Part shown: in pieces, positions 12,801-24,800 of the stretch
How the letters are laid out: the number at the start of each line of letters is the position of its first letter
Numbering within the stretch: position 1 is the stretch's first letter
From: Acholoe squamosa
Lineage: Eukaryota > Annelida > Polychaeta > Phyllodocida > Polynoidae
Direction: 5' to 3'
Assembly: GCA_949317995.1 (NCBI GenBank)
Contig: OX439050.1
Span: 18,740,061 to 18,804,060, forward strand
Length of the DNA: 64,000 nucleotides
The notes under the pieces: generated by a model
What the model saw: the letters and a program-made list of their open reading frames with translations, nothing else
The model's database searches: none
Told to the model about the DNA's origin: nothing
Made by a program: the position numbers and the translations under genes

Positions 12801-15800
12801 TATGGATGTCCAAATCGATGAGATAGATGATCGAATTCATGTAAGAGGAGGGGTGAGGGAGAAAAGCACTAATGGGGCTTCATTACCCGGTCTTCTCCAA
12901 GGATAGCAAGTGTTCTTTTATTTGCCTGGTCCCATAGACAGGGCCAGACAAACCACAGCCTTTCATCACCCAGACGTGGTTCACTGAGAGTAGGTAGGCA
13001 CTTGCATAAAATGTGTTTTGAAATTTATAGAATTAAAAATGGCCATATAGATTTATTTGATAATTTTTCAGATCTCTTTGAAAAATACATGATTATTTCA
13101 TGTCTCTTTTGGCAGTGCTCCTCAGTGACCTACACTTTAGCCCCCTCTTGAGGATCAACATTTTTTGGCCTCCCCCCGGAGGCCAAAACGTGTGCCAACG
13201 GGCCCTTTTAACCTATAGTAATGCCCAGGCTTTACCGCTGAAAACAGGTGAAATTATTTTGACCCCCTGGTAAAGGGGTCGAAAAAATTCTGACCCCCCT
13301 TCAAACCCACCAGCCCCCCCCCCCCCCTGTTGTTAAACGAGTTCGAGGATGTAGAGCAAGCTCTAGCCCTTGATTTGTTTAATGTCCTAATGCATGTAGG
13401 TCCTCATGGGACAATTGAAATGTAATCTAAAAGATAGTTAGAGCTTTAGTATCATTTACAGGAATAAGACCTTCTTATGGTTTATATGATTTACACCAGA
13501 TGGCGCCACTATGCAATAATTATATGATTTAATAGGGGTGAGAACAAAGAATTGCAGTTACTACAAAATAGGGCCTTGAGAATGGCATATCTAGTTAAGC
13601 TTGAAGAAAACCCTACTATGACAACAATGGAAATTCAAGTGGCGAGTAATTGCTGTGAACTAGCCAATAGAAGGGATATTAATCTGTTATATTATGCTTA
13701 TAAAATTTCTTGTGACCCTAATAATGTTGATGAGAGAGCAATCCCAACTAGATTCCACCAAGGAAAAAGATTGAAAATTATTAGGTCATTAAAACCAATT
13801 GTGATACGCAGCACCTTGTACAGAGCCATTGAGAGGTGGAAACAGCTTAAACCGATGTACATATTAATAGATAATTTAATTATTTCTACACTTTCAAATC
13901 TAGTATTAAGAAGGATTATCCTGCATGTTTCATGTAATGGTTTAAGGACAATATAGATTCTTTTATTCAACATATCTCATCTCATCAACCCCCCCCCCCC
14001 TCCCGGAGTCATCCATAGTTGTGTTATTTAATTTAGGTTACTAAATGGCCTAAAAAGCGTATTCCAACAACTGGAGGTCGTCATTGATATATTAAAATGT
14101 ATATGTAAGCATCTGTAAGATATTTAATGTGACCTAGCTTAAAGACCTTAATGCAAGGTTCCTAGGAGAGGGACAATTTCTTTGTTATTGTTCTTCTAGA
14201 CCCAATAAAACACCTTAAAAAATAATGCAGAGATGAACTTAGATAACTAAAACAAGAGAGATTCAAACTTTGCTTGAATAATGTGATTTGTGTTGATTCT
14301 CTTAGATGCTACAACTATGAGGGAATAATCAAGCAGAAAAAAAATAACGATAATAAAATGTTAAAGAAAGTTCTGCATCTGTTCACACCATATTTGTGGC
14401 ATTCTGGAAATTATATACTCAGTACACTCATAAGCTTTCTTCACCAGCTGCTACCTGGCTACAGGACCGCTGAGGCCTGGGCTGACTAGTGGTGATTCGA
14501 ACTGACGAATCCCGAATCCAAAATTTGAACCACCGAATCCAAGCATCAACGTAATGGGTTAGCAGATGATGGGATTCAATGCAGCGCGACTGGAACATTT
14601 TGCGGCCCGGAAAAGAGTCGCGAAACCTAACTCCCTATCACTTGTTGAGATTTAAGTTCCTTTGTCATAGACAAAGGAATAAATGATTAATCCCTTAGCT
14701 CTCTGGAAGTGGAACATAACTGACAGGTCCCCCATTTAGAACCACGGGGGGCACTTCATGTCTTGGTACCACAGCAACTGGCGTGATAATCAACAAGTCA
14801 GCCGGCCAACTGATGAAAACAAACAGTATCTCCCTGTTATTAAAGATGTCTCCATCAGTACTTGTTTCATAGACCGCACCCCACTCGGGCCTTGCGGCCC
14901 TGCATGGCTCCTTTAGTTGTTCCCATTCTCCACAGTGGACGCCACTGGTCCTTTTGACAGCAGAAGGGCTAAGGCTATGGGCATTTATGAATACTTGTGC
15001 GTTCGTTGTATTCTAATTTCTACCTCAACAAGGGCGGGACATGGAGGGGAGGGGTCAAGACTTGGAGCCTTGATGGATTTAAGTGGGGGTAGGGGGGAGT
15101 GGGTGTTGAACAACGAGGCCCTTGGAGGGGGTGCTAAAAGTTCAAAGAACTTTAGGGAGTGGACATTATTTATCAACAGGGGTGGTGGGTTTTGATGCAG
15201 ACATGCAAACATTTTTTACGCGCGACCCTTGATGGCAGTCAAATTTTTTGGACTTAAAAAAGGAGGGTTTGATTGATTGATTGATTTGTGTTTTACAGCA
15301 CTTTAGCGGCACTAAGTGGCTATCCCGTGCTTCACAGGTTGATAATTTAACAGAGGAATGTGTCAGTGCCCGCGCATATGTGCACCACACACATCCTGAG
15401 GGGATAGGAAAGAGGAGATATAGACCCTTTTAAGTGGGCTAGGGAAGCCCGTAAAAAAGGAGGGGTCTGAATTTTTTATGCCCTCGCCCCCTCAAACCCT
15501 TCACCCACCCTCTCCCGTTGATAAATAATGACCACTCCCTGAGTTCAAAGAACCATATTACCAGGTTTGAATATTTAGTTGCATGACATTGTAAGTTTCC
15601 AGTTTCAACATTTATTTATGTATTCTAAACTCAACAACCTATGATAGACTTCATAAAATACATCCTGATCTACCGGTATATGAGGTCTAGATGGGTAAAA
15701 GTGACCCTCGTAGGAATCAAAATATGTATTTCAGAAAATATAACTCTAACCTCAGAAAACAAGGTGCCGTGCTTTATTGTGCATAGTGCATGGTAATGTG

Positions 15801-18800
15801 TCTGGAATCCATAAAAAAAACGAGTCAATAAATGTGGGTCAACACGGTAAATTGTACGCCCCCGCACCCCCTTGTAGGAGTACCTTTCAACGTGTTGATC
15901 CGCATATAAACCCCTTTGAGGGTCCAGCCCGTATATGTACATGTATTAAAATTTGAAAGTCCCAACAAAAATCCGTGGTGCAAAAGTCCGTCCCCCCCAC
16001 CCACCCATGACATCATTTATGGATGGCCCCTGGTACTGAGGCCCCCACTGAAGTGGATACCCCACACTCCCCTCCCAAGTATTTACATCACTCTCAACCT
16101 GTCAAATTGTCCCAAAAATCTGTCCAACAGTCCTATAAAATTCTGTTGAATTGTCCTCTCAAACTGTCCGTTCCCCTCAGGCTGGAAAAGTATGTTCTTG
16201 GAGTAAAATCTGGCAAATACACATCGTTCATGTCAGACTGTTCACCGGTTGCAAATATCGGGCTTCATCTCGTCCTTTCACGCCCCTGTCAGTCAAGATC
16301 CATTCATTTTTCTCTTTGTGATGTTTACTGCTTTGGCTTATGACAAAGTACCCATGGATTTCTCACATTATATCTGCATATATTTGGATAGAGGAGGACT
16401 TTGTCTAGTACATATATATCAGAGGATGGTTAGATATGTTTGTTCATTGAGCTATGTGAGTGGAAAGTAAACATCACAAAGAGGGAAAAGTACATGGAAC
16501 CTGACTAAGAGGGGCGTGAACGTACGATTTGATTGATTGATTGATTTGTGTTTTACAGCACTTTAGCGGCACTAAGTGGCTATCCCGTGCTTCACAGGTT
16601 GATAATTTAACAGAGGAATGTGTCAGTGCCCGCGCATATGTGCACCACACACATCCTGAGGGGATAGGAAAGAGGAGATATAGACCCTTTTAAGTGGGCT
16701 AGGGAAGCCCGCCGTGAATGTACGAGATAAGGCCGAGATTTGACAACTGGTGGAGACTCTATGAGCATTGATTGACCAAAAAACGGGGGAAATATCTTTT
16801 CTGAAAACTATTAAGAAAGTTCCCCTTACTTAAAAGCAAAACATGGGCATGTTTCGCCAAGGTTTGCCATTACTTGTTGCAGCGTCCCCACGGGGATACC
16901 CCCTGTTGAGATACTCAATAACTCATCAACTTAAATATTCTGAATCTGAGAATTTGTGAAAAAGTTAGTTGAGTGAAAAAGTGTAGGAATAATACCCCAC
17001 CACTCACTCCCGCAAGTCCCTATCTGTCACTATAGTAAATCACCAAATGTGAATTTCTATTTTCAGACCCTTTTCCACACTCAAAATTGACTACATTCCA
17101 GCACCAAGGGTAAAAATGCCCAAGGAATTAGAATTTGTGGGTCATTTTACTCTAGGTCCAGCCATTAATTTGATATATTATCAGTTCGCAAGGGTTAAGG
17201 GTGTGCGCAGAGTGGAATTTCTATAAAACCTTAAAATGTAAATTGCTGATATTTTTAATTCTTGGTCGATTTTTGAGGTTGAGACCTCTATTAAAAGCTC
17301 AAGACATTATTTACACCAAGAGTTTTATTTTGATGTTACACTCCCCCTAACTCAAAAAAATAACATAGGGGGGTTCAACAGGGTGTGGGGGGCCCTAGCT
17401 ACACATAGCTTTTTGAATTTTGAAAATTCATTCAGTAGAACCAAAGTTATGAATTTTTTATTTTTTTGACAATATTCTTCAACTCTAGGTGCGCCTTATA
17501 CACGAGATGCGCCTTATACGCGAGAGATTACGGTATTAGCCCAAAGCTAAAGAGTATAAGAGAGTTGAGTAAAAAATTCAAGAATTTCAGGTCAGCTTAT
17601 CACACTGCCATTTAGAAAATTTGACTTTCCAACATGATCTATAATACTTATCATAGTTCCTTGTGGTGCAAAATATAGCCCTATAATCACCAAACCGTTG
17701 TGCTTGCAATGGTATAATTGGTTAGTCTCTATGATCATTCAGTCAAGTTTAATTTAACATTAAGTAATGCAAGGTCTAAAATAAGGGAGTCCCAGTGCAG
17801 GCTGTGCACAGTGTGCAGGGACTGATAAGACCCACAATGGCAGTGAATCCACTGAAAGAAAATATGATAAAAATTCCATTTTTAATCCCTCATAACTTCT
17901 GTTCTAGTACCATTAGAAAGACAATTTAAACACCATTAAATTACTCAAGTTGTCAGCTTCCCGGTGGTGTAAAATAATCCGGGTAAATCGAAAATAAAAG
18001 TTTGGCATGCTTAAAACCTTATATAAAGTCGGTTGTTGATCACTTATGCAATGCTTCTCTGACGCCCAGAGATGGTACCTAACCGTCAGTAGCACAGGTA
18101 AACAGCATCGCGGAATCCAGTGGCAATACCCCCTATCGTGAATCCAGGCAGCACCAGTGTGTTAGTGAATATTTCCCGTCGTGCATTTTGCCAGCTCTCC
18201 CGTGTTACTGCTGCTACGATGATAGTAAAGCCACAGGCAGGGCTCCAGTGTAGTATCCACTCTGTGTAACCTCTCCTCTGCGAACATACTACACAGTATG
18301 GGCAGGGCTCCATTGTAGTATCCACGCCTCCTGCATAACCTCAGGCTCGCCCCCTCCAGCCCGACAGAGTACGGGCTGGCTTCAGCTCTTCATCTGACTA
18401 GATCGTCGCCCATGCGGCGAGCTAGCTCTCCCAGCAGAGGCAATACCACTGTAGTATTACCGTAAACTCCTGCGTATAAGACGCGTCCTCTACGCCAAAC
18501 AAAATGCTGGGGCGTCTTATAGGATTTTTTTCAAGTTGGGGGTGTGTCTTATATGAGGGGTAATTTTACTATAGAAATGTACTAATCTTACAAATTTCAG
18601 CCTTAAAATGTGCGTCTTATACGCGAAAATGTATGTGCTGAGTTTGGGGTGCGTCTTATATGCGCAGCGCGTCTTATATGCGGGAGTTTACGGTACTTAA
18701 CATCTGCTGGAAAGTGAATACACATCTAGGTCAATCAGATTCTTATCTAGATCAAAGGGGGCAATAAAACAATAAAATGGAATACATATCCAGTTGAATA

Positions 18801-21800
18801 TATAAGCAAATGTCCACGACCAGTGAATAATTTTGCATCGTATTCACCGAGGTGAGGCTGTCCGTATTCAAAGATGCCTTATAGGCAGAGTTGAATGCGG
18901 ACAGGCCTCACCAAGGTGAATGCGATGCAAAATTATTCACTGGAGTGGACATTTGCATTTATGTCATGGCCTAGGGGGTTATTTTGCTTTTAAATAAAGA
19001 AAAACTGCTCAGATCTGTTGAAAATCCAAGATGGCGGACACCCATTGAATACAGCCACATTGTATTCAATGCCCCCATTGAATACAGCGGTTCTAGTACT
19101 AATCTATAGTGACGTTCGTATCAGCCATGACATAAAGAGATGCTCCCAGGCTATTAAACTGGTATTAAATAGCCGCTGGCCGAGGCTGGTATAACCTCTG
19201 CTCTGCGAACAGACTACACAGTATGGGCAGGGCTCCAGTGTAACTCTGTAGCCTTTTTTTTTTTTGAAACGGTTTTATTTGGTTCCTGGTAACAGTAAAC
19301 TCGGTTGCACCGCCGGTCTGCCGTAAACCTACCAGGTGGGGGAGAAGGCGGGGGAATGCACCCCATCGGTTTAATCATGCTCTCAGTTCATTTGTGCACC
19401 TTCTCTAGTCCCACCTCTAGTTATGCTACAATTATAGTTTGCACTTCTTAGAATAAGTGACATGACACCACATAAAAGCAAAATAAGGATAGACATCACA
19501 ACAGTAAAATGATACCACAATAAATAAGCGTCTTTCTGACTCACTAATCGTGGCAGCCGGTTACATAATGATGATTTTACTTCTATTACAAATTGAATAT
19601 GATCAAAGTTCATATGTTGCATATAAAAGGCAGAAAAGTCAATAGTCCGTAACCCATTGTCCAATGGGGGTAGGTTTATGCATTAATAATCACCTTTCCG
19701 ACAATTACATCCCTAGTGGGAAACTGCTTCTCAGGGGAGAAGCCTTATTCATGCGAGAGGTCAGTTCCAAATGGGCTTTAACTTCTCAGTAACACTAGTA
19801 TTTTTATATGTCAGTGCCCGTCCAGTAACAGTGATACTCCTTCATATAGGAGACAGTGGTCCTCTATTTTGGACCATCTTTTAAGGCACTCTTTGAGTCT
19901 TACTTTGAGCTTATTCGCAAAGTCCACATTATCTACCTTCCACCTTAAGTCCACTGGTAGGGCGTTCCAATGTGATATTAATTGATAAGTTGGAGATTTT
20001 ATCAGTCCAGTTAGCTTAGGATGTGCCTGCCTTATGGTTGGTGCAGATGTCCCTCTTGTTCAAGAGTGGGGAACAATATCAAGTTGTCCAGCATAAACCA
20101 TTCTATGACAAGTAACAAGTTGCATGTAGAGCCTACGGAGACCAGGAGGCAACAAATTAGATCTCTCATAGAGTTCTTTAACATGCATATCTCTGGGGTC
20201 ATATACGTTCAGACAGATCCTTAGGCCAGTGTTACAGTAAATTAGCAACTTATGATGATAGGTCACAGAGACACTTGTCGTAAATATAGATCCATAATCA
20301 AAATAAGGTAGGACCATAGTTTTAAATATTGCCAGTGCAGTAAATGTGTCAATGAAATATCTTACTTGCTTTAGCATCCATATTTTGTGTGCTATACTTT
20401 TAAGCATCAACTCTGCTTGAGATACAAACTCAAGCTTATTGTCCAATGTGACACCTAGATATTTAAAGGTAGAGACCTCTTCTAGGGCCACCCTACCCAC
20501 ATTTAGTTTCAAGGCAGGGGGGTTTGGCTCTCTTGTTATCATCATACATTTAGATTTATCTGCATTCACGGTTAACCCATTTACATTACACCAGCCTATC
20601 CTCAGGCCGAATAGAGGCCTGAACAGTCTCTGGGCATAGCGTCCCATAGCCTGTCTATTCAGGATTTTGATTGAAAAAAAATGTTTTGCTATTTTCAACC
20701 TGGGCTGGGGACACTGTTCAGTCTCACACGATACAAAATATAGCAGTTTAATCAGTCTGGCGTTTTGTTGACGCAGCTGGTTGCACTACTTATATAAAAC
20801 GGCTACCCCGGAAGTCGTTGGCTTTGACGTTGGATGTTCCCATAGTTGGCCACTCATACTCTATCTGACAGCAACCAGCGAAACTGACCCAGGAAATTAG
20901 AAAACAGTAGAAGTTGTGTGCCAGCACAGAGTTACAACAGTAGGAGTTGCAATGCTTTTGGCGCGTGGTGGCGCCACTTCTTTTCCTGCGAGCAGCGCCG
21001 CAGGCGCTGGTTTCACAACTTAACCAATACGGCAGGCCAGCGATTGGTCGGCGACAATGTAGGATGTTCCCGTAGTTGGCTATGCGGGCTAATGAGAAAT
21101 GCAGGGGTGGCACCAGCGAAACACATCCAGCCCAAACTGCAACATCATGCAAGTGGTCATTGTGAAAGTCTGATAGCTGTAAGAAACTGCACCTACGGAG
21201 TGACTAGACTGGCGATTGGTCGGCGACAGGTAAATTGTTCAACCTGGGATGTTGAAGCTGGGACACTGTGTTTGTTCAGTCTCAGACTATACAAATATAG
21301 CAGTTTCTTACAGCTATTGCTGGTTTTTGTTGATGTTTTTCGGCCTTTTGTTGACGTTTTTGTACACGTTTTTTGTATGAGTTTGTGATGACCATATGTG
21401 AGACTGCAGAAGGTGTAAAAGTGAGACGCAGAGGGGAGGAGAGTAGAGATGTATGAGTGAGACACAGGGTCCACGGGAGGTGTAAAAGTGAGATGCAGGG
21501 TGGGTGGAGGGTGTACGCATGAGACGCAGGGTCCACGGGAGGTGTAAAAGTGAGACGCAGGGTGCGGGGAGGGTGTAAGAGTGAGACGCAGGGTGGGGGG
21601 AGGGTGTATGCATGAGACACAGGGTCCGCTGGAGGTGTACCGTACACGTGAGACGCAGGGTGGAGGGGTGTACGAGTGAGACGCAGGGTCAGCGGACCGC
21701 TGGGTCCGCTGGAGGTGTACGGTAAAAGTAAGACGCAGGGTGGCGGAATGGCCGTGGGAGGTGTAAAAGTGAGATGCAGGGTGGGGGGAGGGTGTATGCA

Positions 21801-24800
21801 TGAGACACAGGGTCTGCGCGAGGTGTAAAAGTGAGACACAAGGCAGTGGGAGGGTGTACGAGTGAGACGCAGGGTCCGCGGGAGGTGTAAAAGTGAGACG
21901 CAGGGTGGTGGGAGGGTGTACGCATGAGACGCAGGGTCCACGGGAGGTGAAAAAGTGAGACAAAAAGTCTCGGACAAAAAAAAAAAAGAAAACATGGGGG
22001 TTAGGAATGGGTGAAATCTTTTTTGTGGTCTGAATTCTAACATTACATCTGCTGTTTCCACTATCCCAGCGCCGAAGGCGCTAAAGAGTGGCACTGTGAG
22101 TAGCAATGACGGCCAAACACAGCTGAACACTCCCTGTATCTGTCACAGTGCTAAACACCTGGTATTGCTTATTCGATTCTGAGGGTTCTATTGGACAGAA
22201 TTACATCAAATCTACACCAAATTGAAGGCAAAATAGTAGTCTATCCCGCTAGCATGAACGATGATCCCAAGGAACGATGATCCCAGAACGATGATCCCAG
22301 CTTTTGAGGAACCATGATCCCATCTTAACGAAATGATGGCCCCACTTTTCAAATATGGCTATATTGTGTTTGTATCTTATCTCTGAACATGTAATTGATA
22401 AAGTGGTATTTAGATGAAGAATTTTCCCTGAAATCTAGGAAGAATTTGAGAGTGACAATATGCTAATGTCACAATGTGTGTAGATACAGTACTCACAGTT
22501 TGTCTGTTAATCCATGAAACCCTATGATTAATCGATGTAAATGATATGTATCCCCAATAATCAAAAGAAATATAAGTAAATATATACAAAATAATTACTT
22601 CTATGTAAAATAATTACGAAAAAAATCACTCCAATGATAGATCTAGTTCTATAGGTACAGACAATTTCGGACATTTTTTTTTTTTTTTGCATTTTAGTCA
22701 TATTCATAATTTCTATCTATTTCTATGCATAAATCACCAATAAATCATTAAAAATTGGATATTACTGTGCCTATTATGTGTAGGGTATGTAAATAGCCTG
22801 GAGAAGTAGCCTGCAGTGTGGAAAAAAATCCTTTTCAGACATTTCTGGGCATTTGTTCATTATTACCGTAATCTCCCGCGTATAAGGCGCACCTCGCGTA
22901 TAAGGCGCACCTAGAGTTGAAGAATATTGTCAAAAAAATCAAAAAATCATAACTTTGGTTCTACTGAATGGATTTTCAAAATTCAAAAAACTATGTGTAG
23001 CTAGTGTCCCCCGCACCCCCTTGAAACCCCCTCTGTCATTTTTTTGAGGTAAGGGGAGTGTAACATATCAAAAGAAAGCTCTTGGTGTCCCCCTTTCGGA
23101 TCCAGGAAGTACTAAAACCTCGCGTATAAGACGCGCCTTATACGCGGGAGATTACGGTATTCATCATTTCTATCAATTTCCATGCATAAATCACCAACAA
23201 ATCATGGAATACTAGTGCAGATGGGTCAGTAAATATAAGCAATGAGTGGTATTCTAATGTGGGATCATGGTTCCTTAAGATGGGATCATCGTTCCTGGGG
23301 AGGAGAAAATGGGATCATCGTTCCCGTGGGATCATCGTTCCAGTAACCTTTTTTCGTCATCATTTTAAACTGTACAAAGAAGGAACAAGTGTGACCTTTC
23401 CATGATTTTAGTCTGATTTTTAAACTTGCTGTATCATGGAAAAGCTTACATCCCCTGAAAGCCTGGAACTTTGCCATCACAATGCAGTTCATCCCAGGTC
23501 ATTCTGACCAAAAGAAGTGGAAATATCAATTTTTAAAGATAAAAAGTTAGTAAAATCCCTTAATTTGGGCAGAAATTATCAATTACAAATTTCTGCTGAT
23601 CCTAGAAAACTATGTGCTCAACGATAGATTTTCTTCATATTTGGCAGAGATGATGCTAAGACCATATACTACCTCTTCTATATGTTTTTGAATGACTTCC
23701 TAAATTCCTTCATGTATTTGATCAGGGGGTATTGATACCATTGACCTAATTAAGGTGTCAATTAATTAACTAATTAGAGTTGTGAAAAAGAAATCAAACA
23801 CTAAATGGAAGGAAATTTTGTGTACTTGGGGTACAAATTCTCAGGCAGTTAAACCCTCCAATATTTCCCATGGTTATAAGCTAATCACTGAGACCTGTCC
23901 CTGCACAAACCTTCCAAGCCTGGCACAGTTTTCCATGATGCAGTCCAGGCTCATATCAGCCCCAATGCTGGCATACCTAGTCACTGTGCGCGACTCAGTT
24001 AAGGACTGAGTCGCTGGGACTGCCCTAGCTAAAACTTGCAGGTGCTCTAGAAACAGCAAGTTTCTAAGAATAACATTTGACAGAAACAAATTCCCAACAA
24101 TCAGCTTGTAACATTGACAAGAGTACCACCTTAGTTTTGCTGTCTGTGAGTGGGAAGAGCGTCTTTTGTTGGAAACCTTTAGATCGCACCTTTTTCCAAG
24201 GTTTGGCACATGCTGTGTGGGCTGCAACAGGTAGCTATCAGCAGGTGCATTTTCTGCCAGACAGGAAGTCAATCTCCACTCACCAAGCAGATTCTCATGG
24301 ATAACATTATTTCATGAATAACACCTCTGTTGTGAGACCTGAAACCACTTCCATCATGGCCGACCGTGGCAGCTAAACTTGATGTGAAGGCTAACAGATT
24401 TGCAAGAACCAAATAATCTGGGCCCCCGTATGAAAGGTTTCTCACAAAATGGCAACAAACATGTCTTAGGAAGCCATCCTTAAGAGGAAATTGACATAAA
24501 AAAATTATGTCCTACAATTCCAGCCACCTGACAAATTAGCCCTATGCAGGAAGCCTGACTCTCCCGTTAGGTAAGACTAAGAGTCAGCGCCCGCCGGACA
24601 AGGCATACCTAGCTAGAATCTGGGACCGATGGCCCTAGGGACAGTTGGCCCGGGACTGATGGCCCCAGAAAATGAGACTGATGGCCCCACTTTTGGGACT
24701 GATGGCCCCACTTTCAAATCTGATGCCCCTGTGTATAATATGATCAAATAATTCACATATTTGTTATAGAATGAATGTTTACATGATGTTGACTGCTTAT

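Noticed and set aside
21193-22130. Long minus-strand reading frames rich in TLRLTFTPP-type repeats
   Set aside because: Translation of a 30-base minisatellite in several frames at once; not a protein.
24077-24304. Open frames around 23874-24304
   Set aside because: No similarity recognised, overlapping frames on both strands, no exon-like signals.
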